A stretch of DNA of 64,000 bases from Streptomyces cinnamoneus (GTDB lineage Bacteria > Actinomycetota > Actinomycetes > Streptomycetales > Streptomycetaceae). The position numbers and the translations under genes were made by a program. Of this stretch, positions 17,797 through 29,700 are shown piece by piece. Numbering within the stretch: the stretch's first letter is position 1; the number at the start of each line of letters is the position of its first letter. Location of the stretch: NCBI RefSeq assembly GCF_002939475.1, contig NZ_PKFQ01000001.1:5949001-6013000 (forward strand). The letters are read 5' to 3'. The notes beneath the pieces are model-generated. The model was not told the DNA's origin. It ran no database searches and saw only the letters and a program-made list of their open reading frames with translations.

Positions 17797-18123
17797 TCAC
17801 TTCGGCGGAAGCGCGGCAGCGGCTTTCCGGCCCAGGTGCAGCCAGTCGTCCAGGACGTCGTCGTCGAGGACCTCCCCTGCCACCAGAACCCACCCCTTCG
17901 AGATGCGGCCGCGGAACTTGTACGGCCGTGCGCCGGGCTGGGCGAGGGACTGTGGGGTGTCGTCAGGGGTGACTCGCACCAGCAGGTCGTCGCCGACCAC
18001 ACCGACCGCCGTGTTGCCCCGTACCGTGAAGACGAGCCCGCCGAACATCTTCTTCGCGACGACCGCGTCGGTCTCCTCCAGCAGCTCCCGGACCCGTTCC
18101 GCCAGTACCTCGTCGTACGCCAT
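17797..18123 (-). CDS. TfoX/Sxy N-terminal-domain protein
   Basis: The 108-aa protein consists only of the TfoX N-terminal domain: AYDEVLAERVRELLE, then KKMFGGLVFTVRGNTAVGVV, then LLVRVTPDD and KGWVLVAGE. Stand-alone forms are common in actinobacteria and have no proven link to competence. The ATG at 18123 is preferred over 18141 because homologues begin MAYDE. It faces away from the next gene, so 18124-18267 is a divergent promoter gap. Confidence 0.85.
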   Translation of the reverse strand: MAYDEVLAERVRELLEETDAVVAKKMFGGLVFTVRGNTAVGVVGDDLLVRVTPDDTPQSLAQPGARPYKFRGRISKGWVLVAGEVLDDDVLDDWLHLGRKAAAALPPK

Positions 18124-18267
18124 GGCCCTCACGCTACCCACGCGTCACAGCACCCCCGCACAACCTCACCACGATTCATATAGGACATTCCTCGCCCTAC
18201 AGGCTCGTTACGGTCGGCTCCGGAGGGCGGAAACCGCCCCAGACACCCCCATCAGAGGAGAAGAGCC

Positions 18268-18669
18268 ATGGGCGACACACATGCCGACAACAGCGCCCTG
18301 ACCGGCAAGGTCCTGTCGCACGCGATCTGGGCCGAGGACGGACGCCGGCTCGCGGAGTTCTACGCCGCCGCCCTCGGCGCGCAGGTCTCCGAGCCGTACC
18401 GGGACGAGGACGGCAACCCGGCCGCCTTCCCCGTGTGGGTCGGCGACATGATGTACGTCTTCTGGTCCGCCACGTCGTTCAAGGCCCCCACCTGGCCCCA
18501 GGACGAACTCCCCTTCCATATGGACATCAGGTTCGACGACATCGAGGCGGCGGAGAAGCGACTCCTGGAACTGGGTGCCACCAAGCCCGCCCACCAGCCG
18601 GGCGGGGGCCACTGGACCGTGCTGCTCGACCCCTCGGGCCAGCCCTTCTGCATCAGCAGCACCCGCTGA
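18268..18669 (+). CDS. VOC-family (glyoxalase/bleomycin-resistance fold) protein
   Basis: The 133-aa protein has a vicinal-oxygen-chelate fold: LSHAIWAEDGRRLAEFYAAALG at the start, FHMDIRFDDIEAAEKRLLEL opening the second half and LLDPSGQPFCI at the end. Actinobacterial members of this type are mostly of unknown substrate. The ribosome site AGAGGAGAAG precedes the ATG at 18268. It may share a transcript with the following VOC and SnoaL-like genes, although 160 bases separate it from the next start. Confidence 0.82.
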   Translation: MGDTHADNSALTGKVLSHAIWAEDGRRLAEFYAAALGAQVSEPYRDEDGNPAAFPVWVGDMMYVFWSATSFKAPTWPQDELPFHMDIRFDDIEAAEKRLLELGATKPAHQPGGGHWTVLLDPSGQPFCISSTR

Positions 18670-18829
18670 CACAGCCGCCAGCCGCCAGCCGCCAGCCGCT
18701 CAGAGCGGCCGCTCTCACCAGGACGGCGGCCCCCGGAGTGCACGCCTGCCCCGACCGGCGGAGAAAGGAATCGCGCGGTACCCGCGCTCGCACCCTGGTG
18801 AAGGCCGCACCCCCGGCCATGGAGGATTC

Positions 18830-19237
18830 ATGCCGTTCGCTCCCTGCCTGAGTGTCAGGGACACCGCGGCTAGCATCGCGTTCTACAAACAGCTCGGGTT
18901 CGACGTCGGTTCCAGCACCGCCCGCCCCGGCGACGACATCCACATGCTGCTCTACCAGGGCGGATTCTGCGCCATGCTCTACAGCAACGCCGACCTGAAG
19001 AACTGGCTGCCCAGCCTGGCCGACACCCCCATCGGCTTCGCCGGCATGTTCTACCTGGGCGTGGACGACTTCGACGGCGCCCACGACCGCATCTCCCGGC
19101 ACGCCGAAATCGTCAAGGAAACCGACACCGACCACACCGGCCAGCGCATGTTCTACTTCCGCGATCCGGACGGCTACGTCGTCGGCATCAACGACCAGGC
19201 CGCCTTCCAGGCCAGCGACCTCGGCAAATACGCCTGA
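18830..19237 (+). CDS. VOC-family protein, bleomycin-resistance-like
   Basis: The 135-aa protein opens PCLSVRDTAASIAFYKQLGF and has MFYFRDPDGYVVGIND near the end, a normal VOC pattern with the metal-binding Glu apparently replaced. GGAGG ends five bases before the ATG at 18830, fixing the start. It is followed by the SnoaL-like gene after 32 bases, so the two form a pair. A detoxification or binding role is likely; the substrate is unknown. Confidence 0.8.
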   Translation: MPFAPCLSVRDTAASIAFYKQLGFDVGSSTARPGDDIHMLLYQGGFCAMLYSNADLKNWLPSLADTPIGFAGMFYLGVDDFDGAHDRISRHAEIVKETDTDHTGQRMFYFRDPDGYVVGINDQAAFQASDLGKYA

Positions 19238-19269
19238 ACCGGGTTCCGGGCAACCGAAAGACAACAGCC

Positions 19270-19644
19270 ATGAACAGCGACACGTTCGTCCACGCGTGGG
19301 CGAACGCCTACAACGACCAGGACTTCCACCGGTTCGGCGAGCTGTACACCGACGACACCACCTACGAGTGCGGGCCCTTCGGGCTCGCCTTCACCGGCCG
19401 GGACCCCTTCGTGCGCCACCTGCGCGAGTACGCCGGTGCCGTTCCCGACCGGAAGTTCACCATCGAGCGCGTCATCGCCGACGGGGACGCCATCGCCGTC
19501 GAATTCGGCTTCGGGGGAACCAGCGCCGGGGTACACCCCGGCCTGCCCCCGGCTGGAGAGCCGGTCACCGCCCGCTTCTGCTCCGTCCTTCAGCTGCGCG
19601 AGGGCCGCATCGCCTCGCAGACCGACTACCTCGGCGGGCAGTGA
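19270..19644 (+). CDS. SnoaL-like / NTF2-fold protein
   Basis: The 124-aa protein has the cone-shaped NTF2 fold signature: FVHAWANAYNDQDFHRFGELY, then TYECGPFG, GRDPFVRHLREYAGAVPD and the C-terminal VLQLREGRIASQTDYL. Relatives include polyketide cyclases and many uncharacterised stress proteins. Nothing nearby on this strand makes a polyketide, so a cyclase role is unlikely. It probably shares a transcript with the VOC gene before it. Confidence 0.78.
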   Translation: MNSDTFVHAWANAYNDQDFHRFGELYTDDTTYECGPFGLAFTGRDPFVRHLREYAGAVPDRKFTIERVIADGDAIAVEFGFGGTSAGVHPGLPPAGEPVTARFCSVLQLREGRIASQTDYLGGQ

Positions 19645-19886
19645 CCTCCCTCTGAAGGTACAGACGCGGTTCCGGGTGGCCGCCGGCCTGTGGCCCGGTC
19701 GTTCGTCACCGCGGCCGCCGGCCGGGAAACCGGCCACGACCGGGGCACCTTCGGAATTCCCTGGCTCGAAGCGTGGTCCGGCGCCCCCGCCCCGGGGACC
19801 GGCCCGCGGCGCCCGGCCGCCTCCCAGCGGGCGGCTTGCCCGATCGCCACCCCCGCATGAAGGACAGCACCGAATGAATCCCGACG

Positions 19887-20402
19887 ATGTCGCGGGCCTG
19901 CGCCCTGGGCCTGCCCGAGGTCGATGAGGAAGAGCCATGGGGCCCGCACCGGCCCGTCTACAAGGTCGGCGGCAAGATCTTCGCCACCCTGGCGGCGGCC
20001 AACGCCTCCCAGCCCGACCGGCTGAGCGTGAAGTGCGAATCCGCCCTCGCCCTGCACCTGTACGAGCAGTACCCGGCGGTACGCCCCGGGTACGGGTATC
20101 AGGGCCCCCGGTGGCACTGGATCACCGTGCACCTGGACGGCGCGGTCCCCGACGAGGAACTCGCCGAAATGATCAGCCACTCCTGGCAGTGCGTAGTGGA
20201 CGGCCTGCCCCGCACCGCCCGCGACCGGCTGCACAGGCTTGACCGCGATCAGACCCGGCCTCCCGCACAGGACCGGACGGGCGGGCCGGCCCCGAGGCCG
20301 TCTGGGCGAAGCGTTCGCGGACGACCGGGTCCGAACGGGCACAGGTCCCTCGTCCACCACCGGGGTCCGGCTCGTGGGTTCTCCGAGCCGGGCCCCGGGT
20401 AG
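19887..20402 (+). CDS. MmcQ/YjbR-family protein, ends probably altered by frameshifts
   Basis: The core (residues about 1-115) is a YjbR-like double-wing fold: ALGLPEVDEEEPWGPHRPVY, KVGGKIFATLAA, SVKCESALALHLYEQYPAVRP, then WHWITVHLDGAVPDEELAEM and SHSWQCVVDGLPRTAR. The annotated ATG at 19887 omits the usual first residues. They occur at 19874 (MNPDDV) one frame away, and removing one G near 19896 would join them. The C-terminal 50 residues are Pro/Arg-rich and unlike the family, suggesting a lost stop. The gene may be a slightly decayed copy. Confidence 0.6.
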   Translation: MSRACALGLPEVDEEEPWGPHRPVYKVGGKIFATLAAANASQPDRLSVKCESALALHLYEQYPAVRPGYGYQGPRWHWITVHLDGAVPDEELAEMISHSWQCVVDGLPRTARDRLHRLDRDQTRPPAQDRTGGPAPRPSGRSVRGRPGPNGHRSLVHHRGPARGFSEPGPG

Positions 20403-20443
20403 GCGTGGGGCCTACCGCCCCGCCTCCTCCGATGTGCTGTCCG

Positions 20444-20944
20444 TCAGTCGTTCAGGTAGAGGATTCGGGAGCCCGTCCAGCCCCAGTAGCCGGCGAAGGC
20501 TCCGCCCCAGCCTCCGGCGCGGACCCACAACTTGCCGTCAGAGCCGAGTTTCCCGGATTCGTTGACCTGAAGTTTCGACGAACTGAGGCACTGCGCCTCG
20601 GCAATCCTCCATGATTCGCTGCTCGAGCCGTATGGGAGGCCCATCCATGGCTGTGCTGTGCCCACAGCGTTCGAGCAGGCGCCTTCTAGGGCTCCTTTGA
20701 GCGTGTAGGTGCCGTTTTTGCTGCTCGCGGTACCGCGGAACTTCACGTTCCAGTGGCCGGTGCCACCAGCGTGGACGTAGCTCGACTTGACGTCCTGCGT
20801 TTTCGCCGAGGCGGGTGCTGTTGTCACGGCTACCAGGGTCAACGCGGCCATCAGTGCCGTGAAGAGGTACCTGGAGGACAGCCGTCCCCGGAGACGGCGC
20901 TGCGGCTTTGCGGCACGGGCTGTACGTGACGTTGATTCGTTCAC
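20444..20944 (-). CDS. Secreted protein of unknown function
   Basis: The 166-aa protein has a long positively charged N-region, then a hydrophobic signal core (LFTALMAALTLVAVTTAPASA) with a likely cleavage after ASA near residue 47. The mature part is small and rich in Gly, Ser and Trp, with two Cys residues (EGACSN and EAQCLS) that may form a disulfide. I do not recognise the family. GGAG lies close to the minus-strand ATG. It points the same way as the next small secreted gene, about 120 bases apart. Confidence 0.65.
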   Translation of the reverse strand: MNESTSRTARAAKPQRRLRGRLSSRYLFTALMAALTLVAVTTAPASAKTQDVKSSYVHAGGTGHWNVKFRGTASSKNGTYTLKGALEGACSNAVGTAQPWMGLPYGSSSESWRIAEAQCLSSSKLQVNESGKLGSDGKLWVRAGGWGGAFAGYWGWTGSRILYLND

Positions 20945-21067
20945 GAGGTCTCCTGTTCGGCAAACGGCAGGGGATGCGTCGCCTGCGAGGTCGAGTGTGG
21001 GGAAAGGCGAGGGGCAGACGGTCTTCCGGTCCCGGGCGCGAGGTCCGGTGCCGGGCGACGCCTGCTG

Positions 21068-21430
21068 TTACGTCAGTGCCGAGCCGACGGTGCCGGAAGC
21101 GCCGCTGGTGGCGGACTGGACGGCGCTGTTGGCGGTGTCCTTGAGGCTGGACGCCACGCCCTGCTGGGAGGTGGGGCTCTGGGCCGACGGGGCGGAGCCG
21201 GAGGCGTCGTCGGAGGAGCCTGCCGAGGGGGCGTACTGGTAGGTGTCGGTGACCTTGTGTTCCCTGGTGATCTTGCCGGGAGCCGGGTAGACCACCAGCA
21301 CCGGCAGGTCGCGCAGGCCGTCGTCTGACGGGTGGTCGTCGGCGGAGGCTGACGGTGCCAGGCCCAGCACCGTACCGCCGACTGCGGCGGCCAGCACCAG
21401 GGCCGCCAGGCGGCTACGCATCGAAGACAT
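21068..21430 (-). CDS. Small secreted Ser/Ala-rich protein
   Basis: The 120-aa protein has a clear signal peptide (SRLAALVLAAAVGGTVLGLA, then PSASA). A short acidic segment follows, then DLPVLVVYPAPGKITREHKV and a low-complexity Ser/Ala/Gly tail. It has no Cys and no known domain. The ATG at 21430 follows AAGGAG with good spacing, so the in-frame ATG at 21502 is less likely. It probably acts outside the cell or at the cell wall. Confidence 0.65.
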   Translation of the reverse strand: MSSMRSRLAALVLAAAVGGTVLGLAPSASADDHPSDDGLRDLPVLVVYPAPGKITREHKVTDTYQYAPSAGSSDDASGSAPSAQSPTSQQGVASSLKDTANSAVQSATSGASGTVGSALT

Positions 21431-21903
21431 CCGAAGGGCTCCTTCACGAGAACTCGCCAGCGGAAGCGCCGTTGTGGGCGCAGAGGTGATGTCACCGTGC
21501 ATGAAGGGGGCGCGCTGTGCTGAAAGGACCGGGTTCAGGAGGGAACCCGATCGGACTTGCGGCCATCAAAGGAATAGCGATGCGATCAACCGTTTGGTCA
21601 AACGATCGGTTCAGGCATCGCCAGCGTATGTGCGGACTTGAGGACGAACAGCAAATGCGCAGTCGGGCAGGTGTGGTGGCCGACGGCATGCTTCAGCATC
21701 ACGCGCCATTTAAACCTGTCCAGCCTGTCCGTCTGGGTGAATTCCTTGCCGCTGGCTGTACGGGAATCAGTCGAATGGGTGAGATTTCGTCCTGCCCGCC
21801 TTCGGGCCGCTCGGTCACTCGGCCTGGCCGTACTGAGGTCCACCCATGCTGTCCGGGACGAGCAGACCCCTGCCTGCGGCCTGCCCTGCCCGGGAGGGGG
21901 AAA
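21431..21903. other. Non-coding gap of about 470 bases
   Basis: No gene with normal codon use is visible. GC is lower around 21560-21730 than in the flanks. One palindrome (21591-21604, separate entry) marks a likely promoter for the small secreted gene. The rest may be a decayed gene. Confidence 0.45.
21591..21604. promoter_or_regulatory. CGTTTG-GT-CAAACG palindrome, TetR-type operator candidate
   Basis: This is a perfect inverted repeat; AACCG and CGGTT outside it make a weaker 24-base dyad. The form resembles TetR-family operators. On the minus strand it overlaps a possible -35 (TTGACC, 21596-21601) with TATTCC at 21571-21576, though the 19-base spacing is long. No TetR gene lies nearby in the window. 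Confidence 0.35.
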
Positions 21904-21928
21904 GCGCCCCGGCCGGGGGCCGGGGCGC
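21904..21928 (-). terminator. Hairpin after the minus-strand VOC gene
   Basis: GCGCCCCGGCC (21904-21914) pairs perfectly with GGCCGGGGCGC (21918-21928) around a 3-base loop. It lies 21 bases past the VOC stop. Confidence 0.7.
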
Positions 21929-21949
21929 GGGCGAGCGTTCGGAGACGGG

Positions 21950-22366
21950 TCAGCCGGTACGGGGCTGGGTGAAGCGGAGCATGTTGCCGGCCGGGTCGCG
22001 GAAGGCGCAGTCGCGGACGCCGTAGGGCTGGTCGATCGGCTCCTGGAGGACCTCGCCGCCAGCGGCCCGGATCCGTTCGAAGGTGGCGTCGCAGTCTTCG
22101 GTGGAGAAGATCACGCCGCGCAGCATGCCCTTGGCTAGGAGTTCCGCCATCGCCTGCTTGTCGGCCGGCGAGGCGTTCGGGTTGGCGGCCGGCGGTTCGA
22201 GGACGATCTCCACGTCCGGCTGCGCGGGCGACCCGACGGTCACCCAGCGCATCCCCTCGAACCCCACGTCGTTGCGCACCTCCAAGCCGAGGACGTCGCG
22301 GTAGAAGGCGAGGGCCTTGTCGTGGTCGTCGACGGCGATGAAGCACTGCGAGAGCTTGATGTTCAT
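21950..22366 (-). CDS. VOC-family protein paired with an AraC regulator
   Basis: The 138-aa protein opens MNIKLSQCFIAVDDHDKALAF and has YRDVLGLEVRNDV and the final CAFRDPAGNMLRFTQP, a normal glyoxalase-fold layout. The start at 22366 is set by homology. It lies 10 bases after the AraC gene stop, so both are on one transcript. AraC-VOC pairs are common in actinobacteria; the ligand is unknown. Confidence 0.82.
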   Translation of the reverse strand: MNIKLSQCFIAVDDHDKALAFYRDVLGLEVRNDVGFEGMRWVTVGSPAQPDVEIVLEPPAANPNASPADKQAMAELLAKGMLRGVIFSTEDCDATFERIRAAGGEVLQEPIDQPYGVRDCAFRDPAGNMLRFTQPRTG

Positions 22367-22376
22367 GCCTTCGACG

Positions 22377-22844
22377 CTACGAGGCGACGGCCGATCCCGC
22401 TTCTCCGATCCTGACCGATCGGCCGGCCCCGACCGGTGCGCCGTTCCTGCGCGGTCGCGTGAGGATCTTGGCCACGCACGCGGGGATCGCGGCGCCCGTC
22501 TCATGGCGGCGGGCCCGGTACGCGCTCGGGCTCTCACCGACCAGCTCGGTGAAGCGCGAGCTGAACGACCCCAGCGACGTGCATCCGACCTCGAAGCAGA
22601 CCTCCGTGACGCTCAGGTCGCCCCGCCGCAACAGCGCCTTGGCCCGCTCGACACGGCGCGTCATCAGGTAGCCGTAGGGCGTCTCGCCGAAGGCGGCGCG
22701 GAAGCTGCGGGAGAAGTGCCCGGGCGACATGAGGGCGACGTCGGCCAGCGCCGGCACGTCCAGCGGCCGCGCGTAGTCGCGATCCATCACGTCGCGCGCG
22801 CGGCGCAGCCTCACCAGGTCCTCAAGCGTCACGCACTCCAGCAT
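22377..22844 (-). CDS. AraC-family transcriptional regulator
   Basis: The 155-aa protein is mostly the DNA-binding domain: two helix-turn-helix units, LDVPALADVALMSPGHFSRS and LSVTEVCFEVGCTSLGSFSS, with the conserved FRAAFGETPYGYLMTRR between them. No separate ligand-binding domain is present, so this is the short AraC form seen with VOC partners. The ATG at 22844 (MLECVTLEDL) gives a compact protein; longer frames upstream are antisense to the next gene. It is divergent from the UvrA-like gene. Confidence 0.85.
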   Translation of the reverse strand: MLECVTLEDLVRLRRARDVMDRDYARPLDVPALADVALMSPGHFSRSFRAAFGETPYGYLMTRRVERAKALLRRGDLSVTEVCFEVGCTSLGSFSSRFTELVGESPSAYRARRHETGAAIPACVAKILTRPRRNGAPVGAGRSVRIGEAGSAVAS

Positions 22845-22953
22845 GGCACGGGCGTCCGACACCGCCCTGAGGGCCGCCGCCGCGCCCCCGGGCCGCCACC
22901 ACCGGTCAGGCGGACGGCGGGCCGCCGCCCCCGGGCCGTGCCGGCGCGAGAGA

Positions 22954-22978
22954 ACCAGTCGTAGAGTTCGAAACTGGT
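22954..22978. promoter_or_regulatory. ACCAGT-N13-ACTGGT inverted repeat in a divergent gap
   Basis: Perfect 6-bp arms lie 71 bases before the UvrA-like start and about 110 before the AraC start. It is a candidate operator for either transcript, perhaps for the AraC protein itself, though AraC sites are more often direct repeats. Confidence 0.3.
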
Positions 22979-23048
22979 CGGACCGAGCCAGGCGACGTCG
23001 ACGGAGGCCGCGGAAGCGGCCCCGCCCACCGAGGGAGACACGAAGAGC

Positions 23049-25430
<2,382 letters not shown>

Positions 25431-25432
25431 CC

Positions 25433-25460
25433 GAGGCCCTCACGGCCACCGGGGGGCCTC
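25433..25460 (+). terminator. Hairpin after the UvrA-like gene
   Basis: GAGGCCC (25433-25439) pairs with GGGCCTC (25454-25460) around a 14-base loop, just past the UvrA-like stop. Confidence 0.45.
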
Positions 25461-25605
25461 GTCCGCCCCGGCCCGTCCCGCTCGACCGGTGTCGGCGGGA
25501 GCCCGGGCGGGGCACCGCCGAGCCGTCCGCCGGCTCCGGGCGGCGGTGACGGGGCGGGCCGGGCGGCCCGGCGTCAGGGCCGAGGCGGTCCGCCCCGCGC
25601 CGGGA

Positions 25606-26553
25606 TCAGCTGTCGCCGCCGGCGGCCAGGCGTTCCCGCCACCAGTCCACCGTCGCCTTGACCTGCTGGTCGACGGGGGTGGCGCGCAGGGTGAACGCCG
25701 ATGCGTAGGCGCTCGCGTCAAGGATGAACGGACGGTCGAACTGGTAGCGGATCTCCTTGAGTTCGCGGATCAGCGGGGAGAAGAGCGACGCCACGCCCAG
25801 CACGGCAGGCGGCGTCCCGCGCACCGCGACCGGGCCCGTACCCGCCTGGGCGGCGAGGAGGCCGGTCATCTCCCGGACGGACCGCGGGGGTTCGGTGGGG
25901 ACGTGCCAGGGCCGCCCCCAGGCCCGTTCCTCACCGGCGACCTCGACGAGGGCCCCGGCCACGTCGGGGAGGTAGCTCCAGCTGTGCGGGGCGTCCGGGT
26001 CCCCGAGCGTGGAGACCGGCTTGCCGCGCAGCAGGCGCGGCACGACCCGCGCGGCCAGGTGCCCGCCGTCGGTCACGCCGGGCCCGAAGAAGTCCGAGGC
26101 CCGCACCTCGACCGCCCTGATGCGCCCCTGGTCGTGCAGGGCCCGCGCCCGCTCCCAGACGGCGGCGCGCACCCGCCCCTTGGGGCCGGTCGCCGCGAGC
26201 GGCAGGTCCTCGGTCAGGGGACCGTCCACCGGCCCGTAGCCGTAGAGGTTGCCCAGCATGACCAGGACGGCCCCGGTCGCCTCGGCGGCCGCGCAGAGCG
26301 ACGAGGCCAGCGGCGGCCATTGCCCGGGCCAGCGGTGGTAGGGCGGTGCGGCGCAGCTGAAGATCGCGGTCGCGCCCCGCGCCGCCTCGGCCAGGCGTTT
26401 GCCGTCCGTCGCGTCCAACGCGATGTGCTCGATGCCGGGCTCCGGGGGGCGGCCTGACGTGGTGACCACGCGTACCGCGTGACCCCGTCCGGCCAGCAAC
26501 CGGGCGGTGGCCGCCCCGGCGGGCCCGAATCCTATGACGACGTGAAGACTCAT
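25606..26553 (-). CDS. NAD-dependent epimerase/dehydratase family protein
   Basis: The 315-aa protein is an extended short-chain dehydrogenase fold. The nucleotide motif HVVIGFGPAGAATARLLAGR lacks the strict GxxGxxG spacing. The active-site region reads MLGNLYGYGPVDGPLTEDLP, with the Tyr of the usual YxxxK but no Lys four residues later. VRASDFFGPGV and SWSYLPDVAGALVEVA match the atypical SDR group that mostly binds NADP without full catalytic motifs. The substrate is unknown. It is divergent from the giant gene pair, with 170 bases between. Confidence 0.78.
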   Translation of the reverse strand: MSLHVVIGFGPAGAATARLLAGRGHAVRVVTTSGRPPEPGIEHIALDATDGKRLAEAARGATAIFSCAAPPYHRWPGQWPPLASSLCAAAEATGAVLVMLGNLYGYGPVDGPLTEDLPLAATGPKGRVRAAVWERARALHDQGRIRAVEVRASDFFGPGVTDGGHLAARVVPRLLRGKPVSTLGDPDAPHSWSYLPDVAGALVEVAGEERAWGRPWHVPTEPPRSVREMTGLLAAQAGTGPVAVRGTPPAVLGVASLFSPLIRELKEIRYQFDRPFILDASAYASAFTLRATPVDQQVKATVDWWRERLAAGGDS

Positions 26554-26723
26554 CCGCGCACAGTAATACGCGGGTGCGGTGTCCCGGATCGCCGGTCCCT
26601 CGCGGATATCGCCCGCTAATTCACTCCAATGAGGTCATTTCAGTCTCATAAGTCCTTTCCGGAGTACGCTGGTTCCGCAGGGTGGGCGTGTAGCGGGGCA
26701 GGTATCTGCGAACCGGGGGCGGC

Positions 26724-29700
26724 ATGAGCACACTGGAGACCGTGCGGGTCCTGCGCGGCGTCGACCTTCTCGACCTGACCTTCCGGTTCGTCGGCCTGGC
26801 GTTCGCCGAGCACTCCGCGGGCCGGCGGCTCGTGCGGGCCGATCCCCGGCAGGAGGGGCTCCTGGTGGTCGTCCTGGGGCCTCAGCACGTCACGGAGCAC
26901 GCCGTGGCCGAGGGGGAGCCCCGCGAGGTCCCGGTCGGCTCGCTCGTCGCCGGACGGACCGTCCTGGTCTTCGAGGTGGGGCCGCAGGACGTGATCGAGT
27001 ACTCCGAGGCGGGGCTGCTGGAGGCCATGCGGAGTCTGCCCCCGCACGTCGTCGACGCGGCGCGTGAGGCGGACCCGCCGGCTCCGGCGCCACGGCCGGG
27101 CCTGTCGCGGCAGCTGCCCGCCGCTGTGGACGACCCCGCGGGCAGGGCCCTCGTGCTGGCCCGGCTCCTGAGCGCGCAGGCCCAGCTCGACGCCCGGTAC
27201 GGCGCCGCCGCGTCGGCGCCGGCCACCGCCGCCCCGCAGCGCGTCCCGCAGGACCCCTTCGCCGACCCGGCGAGCCCCCGCACCGGCGTCGAGCTGCCCT
27301 ACCGGCTGCTGCTGTCCCCCTCACAGCAGGCCCGCTGGTCGCACCGGGACGCCGCGGGGGAGCCCGCCTCCGGCGGCCGCGTGGAGCTGTGGCACACCCG
27401 GCTCTCCCGCACGACCGTCCGCGCCGTGTGGAACCGGGACCGCGCCCCGGGCACCGGCCAGCCGGAGGTGTCACGGCTGCCGCTCACCGCCCAGGACCGT
27501 ACGGAAATCGTGGAACTCACCTCCCGGGACGGCCTGCTGACGCCCCAGGGGCAGCCCTGCCCGCCCCAGCCCGTCGACGTCGAACAGCTGCTGCTGTCGG
27601 CGGCGGGGGGATGGCTGGACAGCAGCGGGCAGTGGCCCCGGCGGCCCCGGGGTATCAGCCTGTCCGACTGGCGGCACCGCGCCACCCTGGGCCGGGACCA
27701 CTACGTACGCGTCATGCGCGAGGGCTTCCTGTGCCCCTTCGGCCACCGCGCGACCCTGGTCAAGGTCACCGAGCGCACGTTCGCCGCACCCCGCGCGGCG
27801 TTCCTGTCCCAGCGGTTCTTCGTCGTCGTGCGGCAACGCTCGCGCACGTACGACCCGCACGAGGAACTGCCCGCGTCAACGACCGACCCCACCGCCGACC
27901 TGACGAACCTGCTGTTCCCCTTCACCAGCGTCCGCCTGGACACCCTGGTCACACCCGACCTCGCCCCGGAGCCGCCCACCGGTGCCGCCTTCTTTCCCGG
28001 CACGGCCGCCGAGACGCCGTTCCGCTTCCGGGCCACGGCGGTCGACCACGAAGGCCGCGTCGTGGAGTTCCGCACGCCCCTGCTGTTCGTGCCGGAGGAG
28101 CTGAGCACCGGTGCCCAGCTCGCCCGGATCGTCGACGACTACAACGCCAAGTCCCGCCCGCCGACCGCGGCGGCCGGCGTCGCACCCGACGACGAGCTCG
28201 AACTGACCCGGGCCGCCCTGCAAGGCCAGTCCGTGGCCCTGGCACCCTCCGTCCAGCCGGACGACACCAGCGTGGAAGTCGCCGACCTCTTCTGGAGCGT
28301 GGCGGCCCCGCCCGCCCTGGCGGACCCGGGCCACGCGGCCCCGGGCGAGGCCGCCTTCCTCCCCCAGCTCAGCTGGGCCAACGCGACCCTGCCCGCGATC
28401 GGCGCCCTCAGCGGCGGCGACCGCGTCGTCCCCGTGGTCTACGCCCCCCGCTACGCCCTCTCCGGCTTCGCACACGCCACCAGCGGCGGGCGGACCGGCA
28501 ACCCGGGCGAAGTGCTGCTGCACGTCCTGGCCTCCGGCGACGACGCCCTCACCATGGACTTCCACGGCCAGGCCGAGCGTTCGGGCGGACTGCTCACCCC
28601 CAGCTTCGACGTGGCCGGGCTGTCCCGCAAGACCGGCCCGGTCGCCGGTGCCGCGGCGGGCGCCGAAGCGCTCAACAAGATCGCCGACGGCACGTTCGAC
28701 CCGGGCGACTTCTTCCACCCCTCCGAGATCATCAGGAACCTCGACGTCAACCTGCTCGGCGTCCTCTCCCTCGCCGACATCGTCCAGAAGATCGAGGACG
28801 CGACGGCACTGCCCGCCCTGCACGTCCCCGCCTTCCTCACCGAGACCGTCAACGCCGTCACCGGCTTCCTCACCGGCCTGCGACGCGCCGGCGACTTCGT
28901 CGCCAACACCTCCACCGGTCTGCCGCCCGCAGCGGGCCGCGTCACCGAGACCGCCCGGAACCTGGCCCGGCTCGTCGGCGACTACCTCTCCCAGCACCTG
29001 CCCGGCCCGCCCGCCGCCCCGCCGGTCACCCTCGAACAGATCGACGCCGCCTTCGCCGCCTTCTCCACCGCCCTGACCGACCTGCTCACCGCCCTGCCCC
29101 GCGCCGCCGACCCGGGACTGCGCGCCCTGCTCGACCGCCTGCGGCAGGAGGCCGGCACCTGGACCGCCGCCGCGGGGCAGGCACCGGCCCTGCGCGACGC
29201 CCTCCAGGCGGCCGCCCAGGGCGTCAAGCTCCCCCAGACCGTACAGACCCGGCTGGAGTGGAACCCCGCCATCCAGCAATGGCCCTCCACCGACCCCCTC
29301 TTCGCGCCCCACCCCGACGGACGCCTCTCCCTCGTCGCCGACCTGCGCGGCTCACTGCGCCCCGACGTGCCGCCCGGCGCGGACGTCAGCTGCTCGCTCG
29401 AGAACTTCGACCTCGTCCTCGTACCGCCCTTCAAGGCCATGCGGCTGACGTTCCGGCACGTCCGCGTCACCCAGCGCGCCGGACGCAAGCCGGACATCGA
29501 CGTGGCCCTGGAGGACGTGGCCTTCATCGGCGCGCTGTCGTTCGTCCAGACGCTGCGCCGGCTCATCCCCCTGGACGGCTTCAGCGACCCGCCCGGCATC
29601 CAGGTCACCCCGGCCGGCATCACGGCCCGCTACGCCATGCCGCTGCCGAACCTGGCGATCGGCGTGTTCAGCCTGGAGAACATCCGCCTGGACGCCTACC

